The notes under the pieces are model-generated. The model did not search any database and was not told the DNA's origin. It saw nothing but the letters and a program-made list of their open reading frames with translations. A stretch of DNA of 64,000 nt from an uncultured Mycoplasmataceae bacterium (lineage in GTDB: Bacteria > Bacillota_I > Bacilli_A > Mycoplasmatales > Mycoplasmoidaceae), in assembly GCA_900544585.1 (NCBI GenBank), contig UQVX01000001.1, positions 248,001 through 312,000 of the forward strand. Direction: 5' to 3'. The position numbers were made by a program, and so were the translations under genes. Shown here piece after piece: positions 8,868 through 19,131 of this stretch. Position 1 is the stretch's first letter. Each line of letters starts with the position of its first letter.

Positions 8868-8951
8868 TGGTGGACAGAGTTGGATTCGAACCAACGAAAC
8901 CGGGGTGGCTGATTTACAGTCAGCTGCGTTTGGCCACTTCGCTATCTGTCC
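8868..8951 (-). tRNA. tRNA-Tyr (GUA)
   Basis: 84 nt with encoded CCA. The anticodon is GTA, with a class II variable arm. It is the first gene of the cluster, about 60 nt after greA on the same strand. Confidence 0.94.
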
Positions 8952-9012
8952 AAAGTGTTATGCTTTTTTCACAAAACACAATGATTATTTTAACAAAATA
9001 ATATATTAATGA

Positions 9013-9492
9013 TTATTTTTTTATTTTTTCAATTTTTACCCTATAAGGTTTTTCAATACCTTTAACTTCAACGGTGTCACCCTTTTTTAATCCAATGATG
9101 CTTTTTGCTAGTGGAGATTCATTAGAAATTTTAAAGTTTTCTGGATCAGAACCTTCTGAACCAACAATTGTAAATGAATATTCTTTATTGTCTTGATAAT
9201 CAAAAACAGTCACTGTGCAACCAATTGAAACAACATTAACATCAATTGTTGATGAATCAATAATTGTAGAATTTTCTAAAATATGTTTAATCTTTTGAAT
9301 TTGTTCTTCAATTCTACCTTGTTCATTTTTTGCAGCATCATAGTCAGCATTTTCAGATAAGTCACCTTGTTCTCTAGCATCTTGAATCTGTTTAATAATT
9401 TCTGGTCTACGAACATTAATTAGAAAATCTAATTCTGTTTCTAATTTTTGCTTATCTTCTAAAGTTAAAAGTTGTTTATCATTATTAGACAT
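9013..9492 (-). CDS. greA: Transcription elongation factor GreA
   Basis: 159 aa, normal length. GreA rescues backtracked RNA polymerase by stimulating transcript cleavage in the secondary channel. The N-terminal antiparallel coiled coil (residues 1-75) carries the tip acidic signature ARE-QGDLSENADYDAAK, and the C-terminal FKBP-like globular domain includes SPLAKSIIGLKKGD. It follows dnaJ-grpE on the same strand after a 49-nt gap and could be part of that transcript. The tRNA-Tyr gene begins only about 60 nt downstream with no evident terminator. Confidence 0.96.
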   Translation of the reverse strand: MSNNDKQLLTLEDKQKLETELDFLINVRRPEIIKQIQDAREQGDLSENADYDAAKNEQGRIEEQIQKIKHILENSTIIDSSTIDVNVVSIGCTVTVFDYQDNKEYSFTIVGSEGSDPENFKISNESPLAKSIIGLKKGDTVEVKGIEKPYRVKIEKIKK

Positions 9493-9541
9493 ATTTATTT
9501 TGTTCCTATTTATAGAATGATTATAACTATATGATTATATA

Positions 9542-10159
9542 TTAATTTTGCACTTTAACCAAGGCGTGCTTAATTACTTTATCATTAAATTTGTATGCAG
9601 GACTCAAAACTTCCACTACTGTATTGGAAGCAAAATTTTCTTGATTCACCATTTCAAATGCTGACATATATTTTTCATCAAATGGATCACCAACTTTAAT
9701 ATCCACACATACAATATCCATTTCTGCTAAGCCACGACTAAAAAGGTCTAAAATCATTTTGAAACCAACAAGGTACTTTTCTACTTCCTTGCTAGTAACA
9801 TTAGAATTAACAATGGTTGTCAATTGATTAATACAATCTAAAAACATGCCAAACTTCTTTTCTACATAATTATTGATTTTGCTATTCAATTCGTCATTGA
9901 ACCTTGTTTCTAATTCCTGTTGTTTTTGTTTCACAAGTTCTTGAGCCTCATTAGCTTTTGCTGTGACTTTTTCAATATAGCTAACATTCAAGTTTTTTAA
10001 TTCATGTTCTAAGTTGCCTAATTGTTCTTGTAATTTTATAATCTCTTGCTTTAAAGTTTCATTTTCAGCAACTAATGGGTTATCTTGTTGCTTATCACTT
10101 TCAGTTTGAATTTCTTCTTCTGGTTGAACATCATTTTGTTTAGTATTTTTACTGCTCAT
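9542..10159 (-). CDS. grpE: DnaK nucleotide-exchange factor GrpE
   Basis: 205 aa. It has an acidic, Gln/Glu-rich disordered N-terminus (EEEIQTESDKQQD), a long coiled coil (about 28-90), and the beta-domain signature NTVVEVLSPAYKFNDKVIKHALVKV at the end (quoted here in parts: VVEVLSPAYKF, then HALVKV). GrpE dimers release ADP from DnaK. The start codon overlaps the dnaJ stop, so expression should follow dnaJ and its CIRCE operator. dnaK itself is 20 kb away with its own operator. Confidence 0.94.
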   Translation of the reverse strand: MSSKNTKQNDVQPEEEIQTESDKQQDNPLVAENETLKQEIIKLQEQLGNLEHELKNLNVSYIEKVTAKANEAQELVKQKQQELETRFNDELNSKINNYVEKKFGMFLDCINQLTTIVNSNVTSKEVEKYLVGFKMILDLFSRGLAEMDIVCVDIKVGDPFDEKYMSAFEMVNQENFASNTVVEVLSPAYKFNDKVIKHALVKVQN

Positions 10160-11310
10160 TATTTAATCTCCTTTAATAATTTATTATTCCAATCAATAAT
10201 CTCTTGATTTTTTGAATTGGATGCAAGAATTTTTTTAATTACTTCAACTTCAGATTTACTTAGTGGATTTGGTTTAGCAAATTTTATAGTCACAATTAAA
10301 TTGCCCGCACTATTATTGAATAATAGTTTCTTGCGCTCATTTTTTACACCATATCCTGGCACTCTAACCTTATCTTCATCTCTAGTGTTAGCAGGAATGT
10401 CAATTTCGACTTCCCCATATGGACTAACGACTTTAGTTTTTCCGCCAACAATTGCCAATAACGGATCAACATAGCCAATGACATAAATATCATTGCCTTG
10501 ACGTTGGAAATATTTAGAAGGTAGAATATCAACATGCAAATACAAGTTACCAATATTTTTACCAATTTCATTACCACGATTGGAAACTGTTAATTGGTCA
10601 CCTTGGTCAATACCAGCAGGAATAGAAATAGTTAATTTAACTTCTTCATCAACTAATTTCTTACCTTTACATTTCTTACATTTGTTCTTAATAACAGTGC
10701 CAATTCCATCACAGTTAGTACAAATTTGTTGTGAACTCATGACGCCAAAACCAGTTCTTACCTCACGAGTGACATATCCATGACCATGACAAGTTGGACA
10801 TTCTTCAGCCCCACTTTTATCTTCTGAACCTGTCCCATTACATGAACTACAATTCTTTTTTCTAGTGTAAACAATTTTCTTGTCTCCACCTTTTATGGCA
10901 TCAATAAAATTTATTTTTAAAATAAGTTCAATGTCTGGATTGATTTCATTTCTTGATTGTTGTCTTGATGATCTTGAGCTTGATGAAAATCCTGAAAAAC
11001 CACCAAACATTTGGTTAATTATGTCATCAAGATCACCCATTCCCCCAAATTCAAAACCTGAAAAACCACTAGCACCTTGGTAACCTTGTGTAGATTGGTG
11101 TCCAAATTGGTCGTATGCTTGTCTTTTCTGAGGATCAGATAAAACTTCATATGCTTCATTTATTTCTTTAAATTTTTCTTCAGCATCTGCTGCCTTGTTA
11201 ACATCTGGATGATATTTTTTTGCTAGAGTTCGAAAGGCTTTTTTGATTTCATCTGTACTGGCTGATTTATTAATTCCTAAAACATCATAATAATCACGTT
11301 TATTTGCCAT
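10159..11310 (-). CDS. dnaJ: Chaperone DnaJ
   Basis: 383 aa, full-length type I J protein. The N-terminal J domain has the HPD triad (KKYHPDVN, about 32-39). A Gly/Phe-rich linker with Ser/Arg repeats follows (about 75-120). Four zinc-binding repeats come next, [24 protein letters not shown] and CKKCKGKK, the last lacking its final Gly. The C-terminal substrate-binding domain follows. It stimulates the DnaK ATPase. A CIRCE-like inverted repeat lies upstream, consistent with heat-shock control by HrcA. Confidence 0.97.
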   Translation of the reverse strand: MANKRDYYDVLGINKSASTDEIKKAFRTLAKKYHPDVNKAADAEEKFKEINEAYEVLSDPQKRQAYDQFGHQSTQGYQGASGFSGFEFGGMGDLDDIINQMFGGFSGFSSSSRSSRQQSRNEINPDIELILKINFIDAIKGGDKKIVYTRKKNCSSCNGTGSEDKSGAEECPTCHGHGYVTREVRTGFGVMSSQQICTNCDGIGTVIKNKCKKCKGKKLVDEEVKLTISIPAGIDQGDQLTVSNRGNEIGKNIGNLYLHVDILPSKYFQRQGNDIYVIGYVDPLLAIVGGKTKVVSPYGEVEIDIPANTRDEDKVRVPGYGVKNERKKLLFNNSAGNLIVTIKFAKPNPLSKSEVEVIKKILASNSKNQEIIDWNNKLLKEIK

Positions 11311-11345
11311 TCTAATTCCTTATTTTCTAAATGTATTAATATATT

Positions 11346-11372
11346 TTAGCATTTAAATACCTAGAGTGCTAT
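11346..11372. promoter_or_regulatory. CIRCE-like operator between dnaJ and ferritin gene
   Basis: TTAGCATTT-N9-GAGTGCTAT matches the CIRCE consensus TTAGCACTC-N9-GAGTGCTAA at 15 of 18 arm bases with the exact 9-nt spacer. It lies 36 nt before the dnaJ start. It also lies just upstream of the ferritin -35 box, so both genes could respond to HrcA. Confidence 0.8.
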
Positions 11373-11373
11373 T

Positions 11374-11405
11374 TTGACTTTATTTTTGGTTTAAAAGTAT
11401 ATAAT
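11374..11405 (+). promoter_or_regulatory. Promoter of the ferritin gene
   Basis: TTGACT (11374-11379) and TATATAAT (11398-11405), about 18 nt apart, precede the AAAGGAGAG ribosome site of the ferritin-like gene. Confidence 0.6.
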
Positions 11406-11423
11406 TTAACAAAGGAGAGATGT

Positions 11424-11909
11424 ATGAAAAAAAGTCCAGTTATTAGTAGTGCACTTAATGAACATTACAATCTAAATTTTCAATTAGGAATTGAGTATCT
11501 ATCTTTAAGTCAACAAGTTTATAACATTGGTATGCAAAACCTTGCTAATTACATCAAGAAGTTAGCAGAAGACAAATTAACAATTCATAAAGATAAATTG
11601 TTTAACTATTTAGTTAATCAAAACATTGCCATTGATGGTAAAATCCAAACTTCAACTTGTAAAACATATGCAAAACCAGTTGAAATGGTAAAACACATCT
11701 TGGATCATGAAGAAAATGTTAAAGAGAAGATTTTGGAATTAAGTAACTTGTCCTTAAAAGAAAATGACCATGAAACTTTTCATTTCTTAACATGATTTGT
11801 CAATGATGGTGTCAAGGACTATGGTGAAGTAAAAAATATTTATAATTTGTTTAGTTTATCAGATGATATTCTAGCCATCGATCAAAGTGTTAAAGATCTA
11901 GATTACTAG
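11424..11909 (+). CDS. Ferritin-like iron-storage protein
   Basis: 161 aa four-helix ferritin of the bacterial non-heme (FtnA) type, start supported by AAAGGAGAG. Ferritins oxidise Fe2+ and store iron in a 24-mer shell. Recognisable pieces are LGIEYLSLSQQ (helix A, Glu24), HKDKLFNYL (helix B, His55), ILDHEENVKEKI (helix C) and FHFLTWFVNDGV (helix D). The ferroxidase site looks incomplete: the Glu three residues before His55 is Leu52, and the helix D Glu/Gln positions read Asn-Asp. Storage may persist with weak oxidation. Its 3' end overlaps the convergent YigZ gene by 12 bp. Confidence 0.85.
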
Positions 11910-12461
11910 GTTATTAATTCATTCAGGTATTGTTACTTTTGATGCTATTTCTATAGTTAGTACTACAGTATTTGCATTGAATAATTTGTTGATAATTTTG
12001 ATTTTATTTGTATTAACAAAATGATCAACTTGTTTATACAATGAGTAACTGAATTCTAACTTAATGGTTTTAGTTTCAAAGTATTCAACTAAGTTATTTT
12101 CAATTAGCTGTTGTGCAGCTATAACATAACTTCTCATCAGGTTACCTGTACCTAATTTAGTTCCACCAAAATATCTAACTACTATAATTAAGCAGTTAGA
12201 TATTTTTTGTTTTAGAAGCAATTCTAAGATTGGGTATCCGGCAGTATGATGAGGCTCACCATTATCATCATATTTTTGGATTTCTTGATTACTTCCTAAA
12301 ACATATGCATAACAAATGTGGCTAGCATCGCTATATTTATCTTTAAAACTAATGAGAATTTCTTTAATTTGTGCCAAATTTTGCACATAATAACTAAATC
12401 CTAAAAATTTAGATTTGTTGATAATATAACTACTTTGTGTTGGTTTAACTAGGATTTGCAT
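11898..12461 (-). CDS. YigZ/IMPACT family protein (UPF0029)
   Basis: 187 aa. The N-terminal Impact domain is clear: DASHICYAYVLG, DDNGEPHHTAGYPILELL and VVRYFGGTKLGTGNLMRSY, the family signature. A C-terminal DUF1949-type domain follows. The true end is at TAG 11898, after a TGA read as Trp that gives the tail WINNLVI. Bacterial members are of uncertain function; eukaryotic IMPACT regulates translation through GCN1. It overlaps the ferritin gene tail-to-tail. Confidence 0.9.
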
Positions 12462-12581
12462 TTGTATTATTAATTATCTAATTATTTAACTAATAATTAA
12501 TAATTATTGTTAAACTTATAATTGTTATTAGTTTGCAAAAATAACAATATCATTAATAAAAAATCACAATGAAAGAAACAA

Positions 12582-12797
12582 ATGTCAAACGATAAGATTA
12601 AATTATCAGGAATAATTGAGGAAATTTTTCCAGGTTCAAAATTTAAGGTTAAACTAGAAAATTCATTAACTATTAATTGCACATTGTCAGGGAAAATGAA
12701 AATTAACTCAATTAGAGTACTTCCTGGTGATAAAGTAGATGTTGAAGTCAGTCCATATGATGTTACCCAAGGAATCATCACCTACCGGCACAAATAA
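12582..12797 (+). CDS. infA: Translation initiation factor IF-1
   Basis: 71 aa single S1/OB-fold protein, normal length. The sequence has KIKLSGIIEEIFPGSKFKV and ends IRVLPGDKVDVEVSPYD followed by GIITYRHK, all characteristic of IF-1, which occupies the ribosomal A site during initiation. Unusually it is not beside rpmJ or the ribosomal-protein operon here but starts a short operon with a membrane protein, DUF402 and a mollicute protein. Confidence 0.96.
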   Translation: MSNDKIKLSGIIEEIFPGSKFKVKLENSLTINCTLSGKMKINSIRVLPGDKVDVEVSPYDVTQGIITYRHK

Positions 12798-13320
12798 TAT
12801 AACGCAATTATGTTTGGCGAGTGCATTTTTAGCGCTAATTATTGTTACTAGACTAGTTAGCATTATGCTGGGTCCATTTATTTTAGGTTATAGTTTACAA
12901 CTGCATTACATCCCTTATTCATTAGGATTAATTTATTTAAAAGACTATAAGTATAAATTAGGGTTGTTCATTTTTGCACCATTAATATTGATTGTTTTTA
13001 CTATTGGCGTTAATCCCATATTTGATTATGTCTTAACAATGTATTCTTTCTTTATGTTGTTAATAATCAAATTTAAAGACTACGTAATCAAAAAACAAAT
13101 TATCATCTTGCTAGTAGTAATGTTTTTTAATTTTAATTTGGCAAATTTATGAAATGTTATTTCAGGTGTGGTGTTCTATCGTGTAACATGAAGTTATAGT
13201 TTTGTTTTTAATGCTATTTTTAATGCAATAAATTTTGCCATCATAACCCCAATATTTTTAATGTCATATAAAATTATTACTACCTATCAGAAAAATATTA
13301 ATTATGAATTCACAAATTAA
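12757..13320 (+). CDS. Multi-pass membrane protein, possible ECF substrate-binding subunit
   Basis: About 187 aa with five or six hydrophobic helices from residue 20 onward. The start is uncertain: in-frame ATGs at 12739, 12757 and 12760 all lie inside infA, and no clear ribosome site marks one. Features such as GPFILGYSLQLHYIPYSLGLIYL and NPIFDYVLTMYSFF resemble the membrane scaffold of ECF-type S components. The resemblance is weak and no substrate is suggested. It overlaps infA and is followed at once by the DUF402 gene. Confidence 0.55.
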
Positions 13321-13918
13321 CCGAGATCCTTATAAATTAACACCAGGTAAAACTGTGATGATCCATGCCTATAAATTCAATGGATGACTTTATCGTTGTT
13401 GGGATTTTCCTAAAGTGATTGCTGACAATGAAAAATATACAATTGTAGATTTAACAAACATTAAGATTATTTCTGCAGAAAAAAACTCAATGCGTTCTTT
13501 TGTTAATTGAAGCAATAAACAAGCATTTTGAGTGTTTATGAAAAAAAAATGATTCAATTTCAGAATTAGTAAATCAAATGTTGGTTACAAAATTTACATC
13601 AATCTTGCAACTCCATTTATTTATGAGGAATCAGCCATAAAATATTATGATTTAGATTTAGATTTTAAATATTATAGCAATGGGGTGTGAAGTGAAGTGG
13701 ATATTAAAGATTTGGATGAAAATTCCCGGAAGTTTAATTATCCTGCAAAGTTAATTGATATCATTCATGACGTTGAAAAAGAAATTTGAGAATTAATTAA
13801 TAAAGGATTTTTTAATAAGTTTATTGAACCAAATTATTTAGAGGCAATTAATGACCTCATGAATAAATATAAAGAAATAAATCATAAAGTGGATAGCGAT
13901 ATTGAAAATGAACAATAA
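13304..13918 (+). CDS. DUF402 protein, probable nucleoside di/triphosphate phosphatase
   Basis: 204 aa. It contains seven TGA-Trp codons, which hide it from standard-code gene finding. The DUF402 (YgaC/Ntdp-like) signature is clear: WFNFRISKSNVGYKIYINLA, then the acidic metal-binding stretch YYDLDLDFKYY and VDIKDLDE. Staphylococcal and bacillary relatives hydrolyse nucleoside tri- and diphosphates. Its start overlaps the stop of the membrane-protein gene, and its end overlaps the next start. Confidence 0.82.
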
Positions 13919-14690
13919 AATCACATTAAATGATGAAGTTATTAAATACTATGATGAATTATTAAGTAATATTAAAAAAGATTTTGCTAATGGGCAACAT
14001 CAAAAAGCAATTGAAAGATTACAAGAGGAATTAGAACAAACTTATATCCCTTTTGAATATCAACAAATTTTTGAACACGAATTACATCTCTTACAAACAG
14101 AATATCGTTACTTGCAAATTGATGAAAAAATTAAAAAATTACCCCAAGATAAAATGATGGAGCAAATTACTGCCAACAACAAATTTAATGTATATTTGTT
14201 AGATTATTTTTTGCAATTATTTCATAACCAACTTACAGATAAAGATTATTTCGTTATTGGTGAATGACTAAAATCAACTATTTTAGACAACACCCAAAAA
14301 TTTTATGTTTTGGATAGTTTGGCACACTTTAACATTGACAAAGATTTTATTTTTTACAATCATTTGGTGCAAGATGACGTTGTATTAAATACATTAAATT
14401 TTCATGGTCATGAAAATTTTAAAAATTACAACATCACTCTAGACATCATTGAAAAAACATTATTTAAAGACCCAATTGTCACAAAATTTGCCGAAGATTT
14501 ATTAAATGCTGTTACAACTCATTATTTTCCTAGTTTTATTTTTAATGATCCTGAAAATTTAGCAAAAATTATTTTAAAAATTATTAATAATAGCATGAAT
14601 TTTGTGCAACTAGATTTGGCAGATTTATCAGAAGATGAACGTAAGGTTTACAAAATTTTTCTAGATTTACAATCTAGTGAATCTATCTAA
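13908..14690 (+). CDS. Conserved-looking helical protein, function unknown
   Basis: 260 aa, soluble, acidic and almost wholly alpha-helical, for example KAIERLQEELEQTYIPFEYQQ. It may be built of TPR-like or coiled helices. ATG at 13908 is chosen over TTG at 13902. It begins inside the 3' end of the DUF402 gene, so the two are coupled. It may belong to a mollicute-specific family, but I cannot name one with certainty. Codon use matches the neighbours. Confidence 0.65.
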
Positions 14691-14755
14691 TTTATATATA
14701 TTGATATAATTTATTAGGAATGTTTAAAAACATTGATCTATTGGAGAAAATTATT

Positions 14756-16165
14756 ATGAAAATAACAAATGTTGACCAACAAAAAAATGCTGTTATTTTT
14801 ACAGTAGAAGTAGACAAAAATCTTTGACAAAAAAGTTTTAAAAAAGCAATGGCAGATGCAGCTAAAAACATTAGAATTGAAGGTTTTAGACCTGGGAAAA
14901 CTCCGCTTAATCTAGTTGAAAAAAGAATTAATCGTGGTGATGTGTACCAAAAAGCTGCTAACAACACCATTAATGAAGTATTAATTAATTTGGAAGAAAG
15001 TCCAGAATTCAAAAATGATAAATATGAATTACTAGACCGTCCCAGTGTTGATATTAAAAATGTTAATGATGATGAATTAACATTGTCATTTAGCTATGAT
15101 ATCATGCCAAAAGTTACGATTAAAGATTATAGTCAACTTGAATTAAATTGAGATAAACATAAGGTTGTTGAAGATAAAGATGTTGACCATGAAGCAAATG
15201 CATGATTACAAAGTAGTAAAAAACTTTTAGATGTAACAGATAGAAGTTTAGCAAAAGATGATATTGCAATAATTGATTTTGTTGGTTCAATTGATGGTGT
15301 GGAATTTTTAGGTGGAAAAGGTGAAAATTTTAGTTTAAAGATTGGTTCTAAACAATTCATTGATAATTTTGAAGACCAATTAATTGGAATGAACATTAAT
15401 GATAGTAAAACTATCACTGTTAAATTCCCTAAAGACTACCACGCTAAAGAGTATGCAAATAAAAAAGCTGATTTTAAAGTAGACTTAAAGGCAATTAAGA
15501 AGGAATATGACCTTAAATTAGATGATGATTTTGTTAAATCATTAAATTTGGATGATGTAAAAACTGTTAAAGAATTTAAAGACTACATCAAAAAACATTT
15601 ACAAGAAAGAAATAATAGTATTTTAAAAACTGACATTCAAAAAGATTTGCTACTGAAGCTAATTGAATTAGTTGAATTAGATTACATTCCTAAAGGTTTG
15701 TTATTTGATGAAAAAAGAAGAATTGAACAAATCTTCATGAATCGGTTAAAAGAACAAAAAACAAACTTCAACAAATATTTGAAAGATAACAATCTTAAAG
15801 TTGAAGATGTTAACAAAGTGATTGAACAAGATGCAATTAACTCTATTAAATATGCATTAGCAATTGAAAAAATTGCTGATGATAATAAATTAAATATCAC
15901 TGATGAAGATTATAAGTCATACGCTGGCAAATTAGCTAAGTTGTACAATCTAGCACTAGAAGATGTCTTAGATAAAATGAAAGCTAATGAAGAATGAATT
16001 AAAGAAGACTTGTTAAATGATAGAGTAATTGATCATATCATTGCTGTCAATGTCAAGAACTTGCCTGCTAAGTCTAGCAAAAAAGACAAAGAAGGAAAAG
16101 AAGAAAAACCAAAAACAACAAAGACTGCAACTAAAACAAAGTCAACAACTAAAACTACAAAATAA
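14756..16165 (+). CDS. tig: Trigger factor (ribosome-associated chaperone)
   Basis: 469 aa. The ribosome-docking motif GFRPGK is at residues 43-48. A PPIase (FKBP-like) domain follows from about residue 155 (DDIAIIDFVGSIDGVEF). A long helical C-terminal chaperone domain follows. The last 30 residues are a Lys/Thr-rich tail (KTTKTATKTKSTTK) that is absent from most trigger factors. It binds nascent chains at the tunnel exit. GGAGAAAA precedes ATG at 14756, and a terminator follows the stop. Confidence 0.95.
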
Positions 16166-16172
16166 AATCCAT

Positions 16173-16207
16173 AAACTAACCATTTTTAAAGGTTAGTTTT
16201 ATTTTTT
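16173..16207 (+). terminator. Terminator of tig
   Basis: AAACTAACC / GGTTAGTTT stem, 9-nt loop, then TATTTTTT, 7 nt after the stop codon. Confidence 0.8.
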
Positions 16208-16218
16208 AATTTGATTTA

Positions 16219-16245
16219 TTAGCAATCTAATAATATGAGTGCTAA
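16219..16245 (+). promoter_or_regulatory. CIRCE operator upstream of lon
   Basis: TTAGCAATC-N9-GAGTGCTAA matches the consensus at 16 of 18 arm bases with the 9-nt spacer, 57 nt before the lon start. It is the HrcA repressor target. Confidence 0.88.
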
Positions 16246-16302
16246 AAGATTATATTTTATGTTAGGATATAGATAACATTTTTAGTAAAGGAGTGTAGTA
16301 AA

Positions 16303-18702
16303 TTGAGTAAACAACCATTACCAATTATTGCTACTAGAGGGCTTGTAGTATTACCTAAAACTGATCTTGCCATTGAAATCGGTAGACAAAAATCCATTCA
16401 GGCTCTAGAATTAGCTATTGCTAATAAATCACAAGTTATTGTTGTTACCCAAATGAATCCTGATTTAGATGATCCTAAATCCAAAGATCTTAGCACAGTT
16501 GGGACACTGGCTAAAATTAAAAAAGCTAAGAAAAATGAGGATGACAATGATTATTCAATTGTTGTAACAGGTTTGAAACCTGTCATCTTACAATTACCAA
16601 GCGGTAATGAAGAACTACCTTTAACATGTGATTATAAAGAATTAGAAGAAAAAATTGAATTTGAAGAAGATTATTTAGCTGATTTACAGACATTAATTAT
16701 TCAAGCAATTGAAAAAAATATTCCTTTTAATGATAAATATTTTAATGTGGCTCAAAAAATTCCATCATCTGAAGAAGTAAAGCCAAATGAATATTTGGCA
16801 TTGCTAAATAATCTGTTAATGGCGTTTAATTATGATGATTTTCAAACATTGTTAGATGCTTTAATTGGTCAAGATACAAAAACAAAACAAGAAGTTTTTA
16901 CAGATGCATTATTAAGAAAGATGCCTGATGAAAAAGCCCAATCCAATGTTGATAATTTAATTAATAAAAAAATCAATGAAAGCTTGTCTAAACAACAAAA
17001 AGAATTCTATTTAAGAGAACGTTTAAAAGCTATCAAAGAAGAATTGAAAATGATTTCTTCACGTGATGAAGAAATTGATGCCATCAAAACAAGATTAAAT
17101 AAAGAACCATTCCCTGAACACATTAAGCAAAAAATTCTTCGTGAAATCAATAAATATGAGCAAGCCAATCCTAATGAAACTTCCATTATCAAGTCATACA
17201 TTGATTGACTAATGTCTATTCCATGATGACAAGAAAGTCAAGATAATGAAGATTTAGTAAGTGTTTCTAACATTTTAAATAAGAATCACTATGGAATCGA
17301 CAAAGTTAAGGAAAGAATTATTGAATACTTAGCTGTTAAAATTCAAAATAAAAATGCCAAGGGACCAATTATTTGTTTAGTTGGACCTCCAGGGGTAGGT
17401 AAGACGTCTCTAGCTAAATCGATTGCTGAAGCACTACACAAGGTATACGTTAAAGTATCTTTAGGTGGTGTAAAAGATGAATCAGAAATTAGAGGACATA
17501 GAAAAACTTATTTAGGGGCAATGCCAGGTAGAATTATCAAAGGAATGAAAAAAGCTGGCGTCATGAACCCACTCTTCTTACTTGATGAAATTGACAAGAT
17601 GGGTAGTGACTTTAAAGGTGACCCTTCAAGCGCATTGCTTGAAGTGTTAGACCCAGAACAAAACATGCACTTTAGTGATAACTATATTGAAGAAGAATAT
17701 GATTTATCAAAAGTAATGTTTGTAGCAACTGCTAACTACTATAATCAAATTCCTGAGGCATTAATTGATCGTTTAGAAGTAATTGAATTATCTAGTTATA
17801 CACCTAATGAAAAACTAGAAATTGCTAAATCGCACCTAATTAAAAAAGTTTTAGAAACTGTGAATATTTCTAGTGATGAGTTAACATTTACCGATGATGG
17901 TATCAATCATATCATCAATTATTACACCCGTGAGGCTGGTGTAAGAGAATTACAAAGAATGATTGAAAAAATTGTAAGAAAACATCTTGTCCAAAAACTC
18001 AATGCTAAAGATAAAACTAAAATCACTAAAGAGATTGTTGATCCTAAATTAGTAGAAAAATACTTAGGACAAAAGAGATTTGATGTAACTTTAAAAGATA
18101 AAGAAAGTATGCCAGGTGTTGTTAATGGTATGGCATATACATCTGCAGGTGGTGATTTATTACCAATTGAAACAACTTTCTTTAAAGGTAAGGGTGATAT
18201 CATTATCACAGGTAATCTAGAACAAACAATGAGTGAATCTGCATCAGTTGCCCTAGGGTTTGTTAAAGCCAATGCAGAAAGATTCGGCATTGATCCAGAA
18301 ATTTTTAAATCTATTGATATTCATATTCATGTCCCGGCTGGTGGAGTTCCGAAAGATGGTCCAAGTGCAGGTGTAACATTAACATCATCAATTATTTCTG
18401 CATTAAACCATATCCCAGTTTCTACTAAAATTAGCATGACTGGTGAAATTACTTTAAGAGGTAAAGTGGGAATTATTGGCGGAGTTAAAGAAAAAGTCAT
18501 CTCAGCGTTTAGAGCAGGAGTTAATGAAATCTTCATCCCAAGAGATGATGAACGTTTCTTAGAAGATATTCCTCAAGAAATTTTGCAACAAATTACAATT
18601 CATTTGGTTGATACATATGATGATATCTTTAATATTATTTTCAAAGATATCAAACCATTCATCAAACCAGTAAAAGAAGCTAAGTCAAGTACAATAAACT
18701 AA
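16303..18702 (+). CDS. lon: ATP-dependent protease Lon
   Basis: 799 aa, full length. The N-terminal substrate-recognition domain begins LPIIATRGLVVLP. The AAA+ module has Walker A GPPGVGKT (about 362-369) and a Walker B-type FLLDEIDKM. The C-terminal protease domain holds the Ser-Lys dyad, with Ser688 in DGPSAG and Lys731 in GGVKEK. Translation starts at TTG 16303, with AAAGGAGTG 9 nt upstream. The CIRCE site makes it part of the heat-shock regulon. Lon and trigger factor are adjacent here as protein quality-control genes. Confidence 0.97.
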
Positions 18703-18707
18703 TATTT

Positions 18708-18752
18708 AAAAAACCAACTAGAAATCTAATTAAAACCTCTAGTTGGTTTTTT
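18708..18752 (+). terminator. Terminator of lon
   Basis: A long AAAAACCAACTAGA / TCTAGTTGGTTTTT stem with a 15-nt loop ends in a T run, just after the lon stop. Confidence 0.85.
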
Positions 18753-18763
18753 ATATTATTGTA

Positions 18764-18952
18764 TTATTTATTTGATTTGAGGCGATTACAATTTTGGCAG
18801 AGCATTTGGGTGTTTTCAACTTGGGTTTTCCCACCCTTAGAATATGGTTGAATATGATCAAACTCTACTTCATTAAAATTTGTAAATGGCTTATTGCATG
18901 AATTACATTTGTGTTCATTGGCATCTCAAATTTTTAATGTGAATAAATGTAC
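18764..18952 (-). pseudogene. HNH endonuclease, C-terminal fragment
   Basis: About 63 codons resembling the tail of a small HNH nuclease: KCNSCNKPF, EFDHIQPYSKGG, then NTQMLCQNCNRLKSNK. Both zinc-knuckle CxxC pairs and the catalytic DHI are present. No ATG, GTG or TTG with a ribosome site precedes it, and the transcription terminator of tRNA-His lies just upstream. The N-terminus therefore appears lost. TGA is read as Trp once. It is a possible remnant of a mobile or defence gene beside a tRNA. Confidence 0.6.
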
Positions 18953-18974
18953 CGTAATTTGAATGTAAAAAATA

Positions 18975-19009
18975 ACAAAAAAACTAGCAATCACAAGGAT
19001 TGCCAGTTT
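18975..19009 (-). terminator. Terminator of tRNA-His
   Basis: Imperfect stem AAACTGGCAATC / GATTGCTAGTTT, then TTTT on the minus strand, 11 nt after the tRNA. Confidence 0.75.
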
Positions 19010-19019
19010 GATCTTAAGA

Positions 19020-19099
19020 TGGGGCGACTAACGGGGCTCGAACCCGTGAAAATACCTGAGTCACAGTCAGGCGTGTTAACCAACTTCACCATAGCCGCC
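19020..19099 (-). tRNA. tRNA-His (GUG)
   Basis: 80 nt with encoded CCA. The anticodon is GTG. The extra 5' G(-1) pairs with C73, as expected for tRNA-His. Confidence 0.95.
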
Positions 19100-19131
19100 A
19101 AATGTTACTCTAAAATTATACTAAAATATTT

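Noticed and set aside
8734..9009. Plus-strand open frames across the tRNA cluster
   Set aside because: They consist of reverse-complement tRNA sequence and carry no protein signature.
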